This document shows positions 27,409 to 36,675 of a stretch of DNA of 47,281 nucleotides, one piece after another. A model generated the notes under the pieces. The model made no database searches. It had not been told where the DNA came from and saw only the letters and a list, made by a program, of their open reading frames with translations. A program made the position numbers and the translations under genes. Position 1 is the first letter of the stretch. The number at the start of each line of letters is the position of its first letter. This DNA comes from Verrucomicrobiota bacterium. GTDB lineage: Bacteria > Verrucomicrobiota > Verrucomicrobiia > Chthoniobacterales > UBA10450. The DNA lies in contig QHPG01000175.1 of the NCBI GenBank assembly GCA_003219005.1, positions 1-47,281 on the forward strand. Direction: 5' to 3'.

Positions 27409-27810
27409 ATGAAGAGAAGAAAAGTCGAGTTCAGCAGTCATACCGCGAACCTTGCTTTGCTGCGCAACTGCGTACGCGATTTTCTCAACGGCTACCCGTT
27501 CTCCGAAAAAGAGCGACTGCTGATGGTGCTCGGCGTGGACGAAGCATGCACGAACGTGATCCGTTATGCTTACCGTTTACGTGATGATCAACTCATCTCA
27601 TTGCGCATGGAAGGACTGCGCAAATGCGTGCGTATGCGCTTGCGGGATTACGGCGAACAAGTTCTTCCCCATGAAATGAAAGGCCGCTCTCATGATATGA
27701 TCAAACCGGGCGGACTTGGTTTGTATCTCATTCGTAATGCCTTTGACGAAGTCAATTACATACACAAACGCCGCGGCACGGAACTGGTGCTGACCAAAAA
27801 AATAGAATGA
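27409..27810 (+). CDS. RsbW-like ATP-binding (anti-sigma/serine kinase type) protein
   Basis: VLGVDEACTNVIRYAYR N-box, MIKPGGLGLYLIRNAFDEV G-box. Confidence 0.8.
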   Translation: MKRRKVEFSSHTANLALLRNCVRDFLNGYPFSEKERLLMVLGVDEACTNVIRYAYRLRDDQLISLRMEGLRKCVRMRLRDYGEQVLPHEMKGRSHDMIKPGGLGLYLIRNAFDEVNYIHKRRGTELVLTKKIE

Positions 27811-27841
27811 ATGATCTGTGCAGAGTTTTCCGTCGCGTGAT

Positions 27842-28861
27842 ATGAACTCAACGAAAGCGCAAATGAAACCGCCAGAACCAGACGCCGCTTTTGAAATCTC
27901 TCTGCGGCCACCCGCGTTCAGTGAATTCACTGGGCAGGTCAAAGTGCGCGAGCGCCTGGAGTTGATGGTGGAAGCGGCCAAAAAGCGGGGCGACGTGCTG
28001 GAGCACATTCTCCTCAGCGGCCCGTCCGGCCTGGGCAAAACAACATTGGCTTACATCATCGCAAACGCGATGGATGTGAACATTAAAAACACCAGTGGAC
28101 CGGTGATTGAGAAGGCCGGCGAGTTGGCCGGACTTTTGACAAGCCTCGAAAAAGGCGACGTGCTTTTCATCGACGAGATCCACCGGCTGCAACCGGCCAT
28201 CGAGGAATATCTCTACCCGGCGATGGAAGATTACCGGCTCGACATCATCATCGACCAGGGACCGCAGGCGCGAAGTCTGCGCCTTAATTTGCCGAAGTTT
28301 ACTTTGATCGGCGCGACTACGCGCGCTGGAATGGTGAGCGCGCCACTTCGATCGCGTTTCGGGATGACGGCGCGACTCGATTACTACAATGCCGAGGAGA
28401 TGCAGAAAATCATCCTCCGTAGCGCGCACTTACTCGGTGTGGAGATCGATCCCGCCGGCGCAGCTGAGATCGCGGCGCGCTCGCGAGGCACGCCGCGCAC
28501 AGCGAATAATCTGCTGCGCTGGGTGCGCGATTATGTGCAGGTGAAAGCCGACGGCAAAATCACCGCAGAACTGGCCGACCGCGCCCTTGCGATGCTGGAG
28601 ATCGATCGCGACGGCTTCGATCAATGGGACAAGAGAATCATCGAAGCCTTAATTCACAAGTTCAATGGCGGACCCGTCGGTTTGAATTCGCTCGCAGTCG
28701 CGGTAGGCGAAGAAGCCGGCACGATCGAAGAAGTGAACGAGCCTTACTTGATCATGGAAGGTTACATCAAACGCACGCCTCAAGGCCGGGTCGCCACTGC
28801 AAACGCTTATCGCAAGCTCGGACTCAAACCGCCTACCGGCGCGCAGGCGGAATTGTTGTAG
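27842..28861 (+). CDS. ruvB: Holliday junction branch migration helicase RuvB
   Basis: [75 protein letters not shown]. Confidence 0.97.
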   Translation: MNSTKAQMKPPEPDAAFEISLRPPAFSEFTGQVKVRERLELMVEAAKKRGDVLEHILLSGPSGLGKTTLAYIIANAMDVNIKNTSGPVIEKAGELAGLLTSLEKGDVLFIDEIHRLQPAIEEYLYPAMEDYRLDIIIDQGPQARSLRLNLPKFTLIGATTRAGMVSAPLRSRFGMTARLDYYNAEEMQKIILRSAHLLGVEIDPAGAAEIAARSRGTPRTANNLLRWVRDYVQVKADGKITAELADRALAMLEIDRDGFDQWDKRIIEALIHKFNGGPVGLNSLAVAVGEEAGTIEEVNEPYLIMEGYIKRTPQGRVATANAYRKLGLKPPTGAQAELL

Positions 28862-28989
28862 GGCGTTTGATTCGCTCGCTCCCGCGAGCTTCACCCTTCG
28901 GCTTCGCGTCTGTGTCGCTCGCGTCCCCGCGGCTCCGCTCTGTGAAACGCCGGCGCAATAAGATCGGCGTCTGACACAGACGCCCTACA
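28857..28989. repeat. twin-hairpin-family composite element R5; contains the ~93-bp repeat and supplies ruvB's TAG stop
   Basis: TGTAGGGCGTTT...AAACGCC and GGCGTCTG-ACA-CAGACGCC CTACA. Confidence 0.85.
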
Positions 28990-29002
28990 AATTCGGGAGC
29001 AT

Positions 29003-29614
29003 TCAACCGCGCGTCACGTGTAGGAAGCAGTGCGAATTCACCAGAAACTCAAAATCGGTTTTTATTTCTGTGAATTCAAAGCGCTGAAGCTCCGGATCGG
29101 ATCGTAGCATTGGAACAAATTTGCTTGGTTGTGCTTCAAACGTCACCGTCGGATAAATCCGTGCTTCGTCTCTCGTCACACGCATGATTTCTAGGATCGA
29201 TTCGCGGTGGAACTCGTAGTCTAGGCGGTCCTGGTACGCGAAAAGAAAATAGGACACGAAAGTCAGATCAAACTCACCCTCCGCGAACGGTAGTCTCGGC
29301 AGCTCTCCCGCTACGTAACGCCCTGGATGAGCCTTGTAATCCGAGAGAAAGATCGTGGTCGCGCGTTTGCGCAATGCGCGCATGTATTCGGGATTTTTGT
29401 AAAAGTCCCACCGATAGGTTGGCACATAGCGAATAGCCCGGTAAACAGCCTCAAGGTCGGGCTCCGAACGCTCCATGATCTTTTCCGGCGGCAGCGAATA
29501 GATTGGATCGAACGAAGTTACAATTATGCCGAGCTCGTTGGCCTCGGCGCAAAAAGAACTGACGCCACCCGCCATATCCAAGATTCTTTTTCCCAACCAG
29601 ATCACCCGGCTCAA
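29003..29614 (-). CDS. class I SAM-dependent methyltransferase-like protein (start uncertain)
   Basis: GKRILDMAGGVSSFCAEANELG motif I-like, LPFAEGEFDLTFVSYFLF. Confidence 0.6.
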   Translation of the reverse strand: MSRVIWLGKRILDMAGGVSSFCAEANELGIIVTSFDPIYSLPPEKIMERSEPDLEAVYRAIRYVPTYRWDFYKNPEYMRALRKRATTIFLSDYKAHPGRYVAGELPRLPFAEGEFDLTFVSYFLFAYQDRLDYEFHRESILEIMRVTRDEARIYPTVTFEAQPSKFVPMLRSDPELQRFEFTEIKTDFEFLVNSHCFLHVTRG

Positions 29615-29727
29615 GCAGGAAATAGCGGCGATGGCTCTTCGAATGTGCGACCGAGCAAAACGACTCGATCAAGCTGAAGCCCGCGTCTGCTCTGGATCAA
29701 GTCATGGCTCATACGTCTCGCTCGAGT

Positions 29728-29787
29728 TGTAGAGGCGTTTGTGTCAAACGCTTATTCTATCCGGAGCTTGACACAAGCACCGCTACA
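29728..29787. repeat. twin-hairpin element R6 (inverted near-copy of R3)
   Basis: TGTAG AGGCGTTTG-TGT-CAAACGCTT ... CGGAGCTTG-ACA-CAAGCACCG CTACA. Confidence 0.92.
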
Positions 29788-29867
29788 ACGGCTAACGCGT
29801 AAAATGAATGCTTCTCAAAACAGGACCCGTGCGGCTGAAACCAACAACCTACCCGTCACGCTCCACT

Positions 29868-29947
29868 TGTCATTCCGAGCGAAGTCGAGGAATCTCTAAA
29901 TGTTTCTAAAATAGTACGAGATGTCTCGGACTCCGCTCGACATGACA
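29868..29947. repeat. TGTCAT...ATGACA inverted repeat, copy 2 (overlaps probable xseA start)
   Basis: TGTCATTCCGAGCGAAGTCGAGGAATCTCT ... GAGATGTCTCGGACTCCGCTCGACATGACA. Confidence 0.87.
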
Positions 29948-31222
29948 GAGTTGTTCCCGCAAGCATCGAAGGTTTTTACCGTCTCAGAGCTGACGCGAAG
30001 CATTCGCGGCACTCTCGAAGCAAAATTCGGCGCCGTCTGGGTGCAGGGCGAAATTTCAAATTACAAGCTGCATCCGAGCGGTCATCAGTATTTCACGCTC
30101 AAAGATCAGCGCGCCCAAATCTCTTGCGTGATTTGGCGCGACACCATGGCGTCGCCGCGACAACCTCTTGTCGATGGAGCTCAGGTGCAGATTTACGGGA
30201 CCGTTACCGTCTTCGAATCACAAGGAAAGTACCAACTACGCGTCGAAATTTTGCAGCCGCGCGGAGTCGGCATGCTCCAGGCAAAATTCGAAGCGCTCAA
30301 GCGCAAACTCGAAGCGGAAGGATTGTTTGCGCCGGAACGCAAACGACCATTACCAAAATTTCCACGTCGAATTGGAATCGTGACGTCGCCGACCGGCGCA
30401 GCGATTCGCGACATGCTGAATGTGCTGCGCCGCCGCGCGCCGTGGCTGCAAATTTTGATCAACCCGGTGCGCGTACAGGGAACAGGCGCCGCGCAGGAAA
30501 TCGCCGTCGCCATCCCCGAACTCGTCTTGCCTAACAAGGCGTTTGCTTCTGTCGATCTCATCGTGGTCACGCGCGGTGGTGGAAGTATCGAAGACTTATG
30601 GGAGTTCAACGAAGAGATTGTCGCACGCGCAATATTCCATTCCACCGTGCCCATTGTCTCGGCGGTGGGTCACGAAATCGATTTTACCATCTGCGATTTC
30701 GTCGCTGATTTGCGCGCGCCCACCCCCAGCGCCGCCGCGGAATTGATTGTCCCCGATATTATCGATCTTCAACGGCGCATCGATAGTTGCGCGCGTGCGC
30801 TCGGGCGCCAATTGATGAATCGGCTCCGCGACGCGCAACAACGTCTGGATCACGCGCGCGAAACGTTGCAACGCTGCCTCGGCCACAAGATTGAGAGCTA
30901 CAAGCGCAGTCTTCTCCACATCACGCGAGCGTTGCAGGCGTGCAGTCCCGCGCGGGAACTCATGATGCGCCGCAACCGTTTTGCGGATTTGCGATGGCGA
31001 CTGGTTGCGTGTCCGCCGCGACTACTCGAAAACGCGAGGCACCGTTTCCAGCGCATCGAAGGAATTCTGCGCGTGCTCGGACCGGACGCGACGTTGCGCC
31101 GCGGCTACAGCATCACCATGAACGAGCGCGGGAAAATCATCCGCACAATCACAGCAGTCCGGCCAAAGATGAAAATCCGCACCCGAGTCAGCGACGGCGA
31201 ATTCGGCTCGGAAACGCTTTAA
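29942..31222 (+). CDS. xseA: exodeoxyribonuclease VII large subunit
   Basis: VFTVSELTRSIRGTLEAKFGAVWVQGEISNYKLHPSGHQYFTLKD, RIGIVTSPTGAAIRDMLNVL, VTRGGGSIEDLWEFNEE. Confidence 0.95.
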   Translation: MTELFPQASKVFTVSELTRSIRGTLEAKFGAVWVQGEISNYKLHPSGHQYFTLKDQRAQISCVIWRDTMASPRQPLVDGAQVQIYGTVTVFESQGKYQLRVEILQPRGVGMLQAKFEALKRKLEAEGLFAPERKRPLPKFPRRIGIVTSPTGAAIRDMLNVLRRRAPWLQILINPVRVQGTGAAQEIAVAIPELVLPNKAFASVDLIVVTRGGGSIEDLWEFNEEIVARAIFHSTVPIVSAVGHEIDFTICDFVADLRAPTPSAAAELIVPDIIDLQRRIDSCARALGRQLMNRLRDAQQRLDHARETLQRCLGHKIESYKRSLLHITRALQACSPARELMMRRNRFADLRWRLVACPPRLLENARHRFQRIEGILRVLGPDATLRRGYSITMNERGKIIRTITAVRPKMKIRTRVSDGEFGSETL

Positions 31223-31237
31223 TTAACTAAAATGTCG

Positions 31238-31531
31238 TTACAAGCGAATCACATTAATCGCTGGAGACGGTGGTTTTTGGGGCGTTGTAGCTATCTCATC
31301 CTCACCGTAGAACTTTTCTCCGTTCTCTGCAGCTTTGATGCGGTCAGACAGTGAGCTATTATATCCCTGCTGGCTCTTGGGGGTGGTAACCCCGGAATTG
31401 TTCGTCGGACCGTATCCGTTAGGCCCACCGCTTTGGCCCTCATTGTGTCCTTGCGCTATCGCACCCAGAGTCAAAGCTGCAAACGCCGCTGCTACCCCGG
31501 CAGCCACTTTCGCTTCGACAGATAATTTCAT
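31238..31531 (-). CDS. small secreted hypothetical protein
   Basis: MKLSVEAKVAAGVAAAFAALTLGAIAQ signal-like N-terminus, Gly/Asn/Ser-rich body. Confidence 0.45.
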   Translation of the reverse strand: MKLSVEAKVAAGVAAAFAALTLGAIAQGHNEGQSGGPNGYGPTNNSGVTTPKSQQGYNSSLSDRIKAAENGEKFYGEDEIATTPQKPPSPAINVIRL

Positions 31532-31784
31532 CTTTTCCCCTTTTCTTTTTACGTAGTGTTCGGATTCGACCGCGCGGGTGGATGCCACCCTAGTGGCGCT
31601 GATGCTTTAACGTCAAAAACGGAGCGCGTATCGCCGGCGTTGCTAACCCACTGGAAGAGACGGAGCTCTGATTTTAATTTCTTCGAGCCTGCCGCCACAT
31701 CGTCTCGAAAAATTTTCTTGGCAGGTTGGTAGCATTGCGTTGTGACGACCTCGCCATCCGTTGACACTAAGGTTTGCTCGAAAA

Positions 31785-33992
31785 TCACCGTTCCAACTTA
31801 AACGCCAGCGTTGCCAGGGGTGGCAAGTGAACAAGGATTGAATGTTCGCGGCCCATCCAAGGAACCTCCTGAGTAGCGACACCGCCGAGGTTTCCTACGT
31901 TGCTGCCGCCATAGGTTTCAGCGTCGGTGTTGATGAGCTCACGATAGAAACCTGACTCGGGAACGCCTAGCCGATAGTCGTAGCGGACCACTGGAGTCGC
32001 GTTTACCACGAACGCGACGATGCCGCCGTCGCGCGATTTTCTCAGGAATGAAACAACGCTGTTATCAGCATCATGCAGATCGATCCAATCGAAGCCTTCG
32101 TAAGAATCGTCTAGCTGCCAGAGGACTGGCTCGCTCTTGTAAACGTAATTCAAATGTTGCACCAGCCGGCGCAGGCCGTCGTGCCGAGACAACTTCAGAA
32201 GCTGCCAGTCGAGCTCGGTGTCGTGGTTCCATTCGTTCCGCTGGCCGAATTCGCCGCCCATGAAGAGCAGCTTTTTGCCGGGATGCCCGTACATCCACGC
32301 AACAAACATCCGGAGATTTGCAAACTTCTGCCATTCGTCGCCGGGCATCTTGGATAACAAAGAACGCTTGCCGTACACCACTTCGTCGTGGCTGAGCACC
32401 AGAATGAAGTTCTCCTGGAACGCGTAGAGCAGCGAGAACGTGATGTTGCCGTGATGATAGCGCCGGTAAATCGGGTCGATGCTCATGTATTCCAGGAAAT
32501 CGTGCATCCAACCCATGTTCCATTTGAACCCGAACCCGAGTCCGCCCAAATAAGTCGGACGCGATACCCCGGGCCAGTCGGTTGATTCCTCGGCGATTGT
32601 CATGATCCCCGGGAACTGCTCGTAGCAAACTTCGTTGAAGCGTTTCAGAAAATAGATGGCGTCGAGGTTCTCGCGGCCGCCGTAAACGTTCGGGATCCAT
32701 TGGCCGGGCTTCCGCGAATAATCGAGGTAAAGCATCGAAGCCACGGCGTCTACGCGCAGGCCATCGATGTGATATTTGTCGAGCCAGAAGAGCGCATTGC
32801 CTATGAGAAAATTGCGCACTTCGTCGCGACCAAAATTGAAAATGAGCGTGCCCCAATCCTGGTGCTCGCCCTGGCGCGGGTCCATGTGCTCGTAGAGATC
32901 AGTCCCATCGAATTCGGCCAAAGCGTGGGCGTCCTTCGGAAAATGCGCCGGCACCCAATCCATGATCACGCCGATGCCGGCCTGATGACATTTGTCGATG
33001 AAATAACGGAATTCATCAGGCGCGCCGAAGCGGCTGGTAGGCGCGTAGTAATTTGTGACTTGATAACCCCAGGAACCTTCGAAGGGATGCTCGGCAATCG
33101 GCAATAACTCGATGTGGGTATAACCCATTTCCAGCACGTACGGCAGCAACTCGTCAACGAGTTCGAGATAACTCAGTTGCCGATTTCCCTCTTCAGCTTT
33201 GCGACGCCATGAGCCCAGGTGCACTTCGTAAATGCTGATTGCACTTTGCGGCCAGTTCTTTGTTCGGCGCGATTCTATCCACGCGGCATCGTTCCAAGTG
33301 TAACGCTGGAGATCGTACACCATGGATGCGGTCGATTTACCGTGCTGATTGAAAAACGCGAACGGATCGCTCTTGAGCAGCACCGCGCCTGTCTGGGTGC
33401 GGATTTCAAATTTGTAGTGCGCGCCTTGCTTGATCCCGGGCAAAAATAATTCCCACACACCGCTGCCGATCAGTTTGCGCATCGGATTTACCCGGCCATC
33501 CCAACCGTTGAAATCGCCAACCACGCTGACGCGTTCCGCGTTCGGCGCCCAGACTGCGAAATAAACGCCGGTCGCATCGCCGACTGTGCGCAAATGTGCG
33601 CCGAACTTTTCGTAAATCTTCCAGTGCTGCCCTTCGGCGAAGAGATGCAGATCCACCTCGCCCATGATTGGGCCGTACTGATACGGATCCCGCGTAAGGT
33701 CCTGCGAGCCTTCCCAGGCAGTGACACGAAGATGATACGGAAGATCACGCGTCGCGCCTAGGACGGTCGCGCAAAAGAACCCGTCCTGTTGAATTTTCTG
33801 CGCTGCAATCGGCTCCTCTGGATCTCGATCCAGCACGATCTCGATCTTGCGCGCATCCGGACGAAAGACGCGGATCTCCAAATCCTCGCCAACGCTGTGC
33901 GGCCCCAACACGCGGAACGGATCAGAATGCGTTCCTCCGACGAAGTTTTTCACTTCATCGGATGGCAATCCCGCGATCTCAAAAGGTTTCAT
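31785..33992 (-). CDS. glgB: 1,4-alpha-glucan branching enzyme
   Basis: [62 protein letters not shown]. Confidence 0.96.
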   Translation of the reverse strand: MKPFEIAGLPSDEVKNFVGGTHSDPFRVLGPHSVGEDLEIRVFRPDARKIEIVLDRDPEEPIAAQKIQQDGFFCATVLGATRDLPYHLRVTAWEGSQDLTRDPYQYGPIMGEVDLHLFAEGQHWKIYEKFGAHLRTVGDATGVYFAVWAPNAERVSVVGDFNGWDGRVNPMRKLIGSGVWELFLPGIKQGAHYKFEIRTQTGAVLLKSDPFAFFNQHGKSTASMVYDLQRYTWNDAAWIESRRTKNWPQSAISIYEVHLGSWRRKAEEGNRQLSYLELVDELLPYVLEMGYTHIELLPIAEHPFEGSWGYQVTNYYAPTSRFGAPDEFRYFIDKCHQAGIGVIMDWVPAHFPKDAHALAEFDGTDLYEHMDPRQGEHQDWGTLIFNFGRDEVRNFLIGNALFWLDKYHIDGLRVDAVASMLYLDYSRKPGQWIPNVYGGRENLDAIYFLKRFNEVCYEQFPGIMTIAEESTDWPGVSRPTYLGGLGFGFKWNMGWMHDFLEYMSIDPIYRRYHHGNITFSLLYAFQENFILVLSHDEVVYGKRSLLSKMPGDEWQKFANLRMFVAWMYGHPGKKLLFMGGEFGQRNEWNHDTELDWQLLKLSRHDGLRRLVQHLNYVYKSEPVLWQLDDSYEGFDWIDLHDADNSVVSFLRKSRDGGIVAFVVNATPVVRYDYRLGVPESGFYRELINTDAETYGGSNVGNLGGVATQEVPWMGREHSILVHLPPLATLAFKLER

Positions 33993-34006
33993 AATGTCCG
34001 CGTTAA

Positions 34007-34057
34007 GTAGGGGCGATTGACCCAATCGCCCAGGCGGTTCGGGTGAACCGCCGCTAC
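34007..34057. repeat. twin-hairpin element R4 upstream of glgB/dodecin
   Basis: GTAG GGGCGATTG-ACC-CAATCGCCC A GGCGGTTC-GGGT-GAACCGCC G CTAC. Confidence 0.92.
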
Positions 34058-34166
34058 CTTCATCGCCTCAACACTTCATCGTATCAATCAATCGTTTCGA
34101 TTGCGTTCTCCCAAACGCGCGATGCAGTGGCGATCTGCGATAACTAAAAGAAGGAGAATTATCATC

Positions 34167-34385
34167 ATGGCAAAAGTTGTTAAAGTTATCGAGCTGATGT
34201 CCCAATCGCCGAAGAGCTGGGAAGACGCCGCGCAGGCCGCGGCAAAGGAAGCATCCAAGACGCTGCGGAATATTCGTTCGCTCTACATCAAGGAGTTCAC
34301 GGCTGAAGTGGACAACGGAAAAATCAGCAACTATCGCATCAACGCAAAGGTCAGCTTTGATTTGGAAAGCGAGCGCGTAACATAA
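34167..34385 (+). CDS. dodecin family flavin-binding protein
   Basis: MAKVVKVIELMSQSPKSWEDAAQAAAKEASKTLRNIRSLYIKEFTAEVDNGKISNYRINAKVSFDLE. Confidence 0.93.
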   Translation: MAKVVKVIELMSQSPKSWEDAAQAAAKEASKTLRNIRSLYIKEFTAEVDNGKISNYRINAKVSFDLESERVT

Positions 34386-34444
34386 ATGTGGGAGCGACCT
34401 GAGTGCCGCGGCGGCCATCGGGACGCTAAGGTCCCTCCCACATT
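34385..34444. repeat. palindromic element filling the convergent dodecin/lysS gap
   Basis: AATGTGGGAGCGACCTGAG (34385-34403) pairs with CTAAGGTCCCTCCCACATT (17/19); GC-rich centre. Confidence 0.85.
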
Positions 34445-34445
34445 A

Positions 34446-35900
34446 TCATTTCTTCGGCCTCAACAGCGGGAACAGGATCACGTCCCGGATGGACTCTGCT
34501 CCGGTAAGCAGCATGGTGAGCCGATCCATTCCGAGACCGAAACCGCCGGCGGGCGGCATCCCGTGCTCGAGCGCGAGCAAAAATTCCTCATCGACCTTTT
34601 GCTTCTCTTCGCCTGCCTGTTCGAGCAGACGCTGACGTTGGGCAACCGGGTCGTTTAACTCGCTGTAACCCGGCGCGATTTCCGCACCGTTGATGATCAG
34701 TTCAAAAACATCGACGAGCGAGTTGTCGGCTGCATTCTGTTTTGCCAGCGGCACGAGTTCTTTTGGGCAATGCGTCACAAACAGAGGATCGATCGTTTTC
34801 TCCTCGACGAGTTTTTCGAACACATGCTGCGTCACCTCGAAATCGGCCAGCTGCGGCAGGATTTCCAATTTGAATTCGTTCATCGCGCGTTCGCGCCGCT
34901 GCTCGCTGGAGAGCTCGAACCAATTTTTGTCGGCGACTTCCCGCACCAAATCGTGGTAGCGGACTCGGCGCCATGGCTGTTTCAAATTGATGGTGCGAAC
35001 AATTTTTTCATCGGCATCTTGATGCTCGATCGTTTGTGAGCCGCAGATCTTCTCGGCAAGGTAACAAATCAGTTCCTCGACGAGATTCGCCACCTTCTCG
35101 AAATCGGCATAAGCCCAGTAGGCTTCGAGCATGGTGAATTCCGGATTGTGTTTTCTGGAAATGCCTTCATTGCGAAAGTTGCGATTGATTTCGAAGACCT
35201 TGTTAAAGCCGCCTACCAGTAAACGCTTCAGATAAAGCTCCGGCGCAATGCGTAGGTAAAGATCGAGGCCGAGCGCCTTGTGGTGCGTGCTGAACGGTTC
35301 GGCCGCCGCGCCGCCGGCAATCGTTTGCAAAATTGGCGTCTCGACTTCCAGAAAGCCGCGCTCGTCGAAGAAACGCCTCGTCTCACGGACAATCGCAATA
35401 CGTTTTTCGAACACAGCGCGCGAACGCTCGTTGGTAAGAAGATCGAGATAACGCTGGCGGTAGCGCGCCTCAACATCCTGTAGCCCGTGCCATTTCTCGG
35501 GAAGTGGCCGCAAGGCTTTGGCAAGCAGCCGGAACGTGCGCACTTTCAGTGTCGGTTCCCCGCTTTTGGTGACGAAACATGTCCCTTGGACTCCGATGAG
35601 ATCGCCAATATCCAGGAAGCGAAAAAGATCGGTCAGCTCCGGGCCAACTTCTTTTGCGTGAATATAAATCTGAATGCGACCCGTGGCGTCGCGCAGGTCC
35701 AGGAAATGGCTTTTGCCCATGTCGCGATGCGCCGTGATGCGCCCTGCGGCACGAAGGGTCTCGCCTTCCCTGAATTGGTCGCGCACCTCCGCAATGGATC
35801 CGCTTACCTCGAAAGCTGCTCCGAACGGCTCGATGCCGTTAGCACGGAGCGCGTCGAGTTTTTTGCGCCGCAGCGCGATCAATTCATTTTCTTCGTCCAT
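34446..35900 (-). CDS. lysS: lysyl-tRNA synthetase (class II)
   Basis: RYRQRYLDLL, FLEVETPILQTIAGGAAAEPF, RNFRNEGISRKHNPEFTMLEAY, GFGLGMDRLTMLL. Confidence 0.96.
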   Translation of the reverse strand: MDEENELIALRRKKLDALRANGIEPFGAAFEVSGSIAEVRDQFREGETLRAAGRITAHRDMGKSHFLDLRDATGRIQIYIHAKEVGPELTDLFRFLDIGDLIGVQGTCFVTKSGEPTLKVRTFRLLAKALRPLPEKWHGLQDVEARYRQRYLDLLTNERSRAVFEKRIAIVRETRRFFDERGFLEVETPILQTIAGGAAAEPFSTHHKALGLDLYLRIAPELYLKRLLVGGFNKVFEINRNFRNEGISRKHNPEFTMLEAYWAYADFEKVANLVEELICYLAEKICGSQTIEHQDADEKIVRTINLKQPWRRVRYHDLVREVADKNWFELSSEQRRERAMNEFKLEILPQLADFEVTQHVFEKLVEEKTIDPLFVTHCPKELVPLAKQNAADNSLVDVFELIINGAEIAPGYSELNDPVAQRQRLLEQAGEEKQKVDEEFLLALEHGMPPAGGFGLGMDRLTMLLTGAESIRDVILFPLLRPKK

Positions 35901-36062
35901 CTTCGGAGAGCGAATGTAAAGCGCAGTCAAAAAATGAACAGCCTGATGTTCGATGAGTTCGTCCTGCGAATGACGAATATATTAGGTTTGCCAACGAATT
36001 ACCGGGAATGAGATAGTTGTCCGGCGCGCCCATGGGACCCTTCCCTCGCGGTGCGCTGTCCA

Positions 36063-36533
36063 ATGACCGTTAAGTTACCGGAAACTACATCGAAGATGGA
36101 AGGACCGCTGGTGAAGCAGTTCTCCGTCTTCCTGCCTAACAAGGTGGGGGCGATGCTGGAAGTTGTGAAACTGCTCAACACCCAGAATACGCACGTCGTG
36201 GCCTTGAGCGTGTCGGAATCCACCGACTCGGCCATTGCGCGGATAATCGCCAGTGATCCGGCGCGCGTGGAGAGATTGTTCAAGGAAAACAATGTTCCTT
36301 TCGGCGTGAGCGAGGTGGTGGTGGTAGAGTTGCGAGAAGTCGCCACCCAGCTGGTGAAACTCCTCGCCGCATTGGTGATGGCGGAGGTCAACGTGCATTT
36401 CGCCTATCCGCTGCTGATCCGTCCCCGCGGCTTTGCCGCGATCGCGTTGCACGTGGACGACACGGAGTGCGCGTCCTCGGTGCTAACCGGCGAGGGATTT
36501 AAAATGCTGAGCCAGGACGATATTTCGCGCTAA
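36063..36533 (+). CDS. ACT domain-containing protein
   Basis: VKQFSVFLPNKVGAMLEVVKLLNTQNTHVVALSVSESTDSAIARIIASDP; two ACT-like segments. Confidence 0.75.
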   Translation: MTVKLPETTSKMEGPLVKQFSVFLPNKVGAMLEVVKLLNTQNTHVVALSVSESTDSAIARIIASDPARVERLFKENNVPFGVSEVVVVELREVATQLVKLLAALVMAEVNVHFAYPLLIRPRGFAAIALHVDDTECASSVLTGEGFKMLSQDDISR

Positions 36534-36545
36534 CGCGTCGTGATT

Positions 36546-36615
36546 GGTTGAAGCGTTGAACCGTTAAAACGGGGGATCCTGTCGATTTAACGATGTAACG
36601 GTTTAACGATTAAAC
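36546..36615. repeat. inverted octamer array, copy B
   Basis: GGTTGAAG CGTTGAAC CGTTAAAA (36546-36569); GATTTAAC GATGTAAC GGTTTAAC GATTAAAC (36584-36615). Confidence 0.9.
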
Positions 36616-36675
36616 GTGGCACAGCCTGTTGACAGGCTGCCAAGAGCGCGCTTACAGAAGTGGGTTTATTGCGCT

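Noticed and set aside
27409-28861. RsbW-like ATPase plus ruvB as a novel regulated repair operon
   Set aside because: Adjacency alone; no anti-sigma partner or other supporting gene nearby
29942-31222. xseA without adjacent xseB as a defective exonuclease VII
   Set aside because: The subunits are often unlinked and xseB may lie elsewhere in the genome
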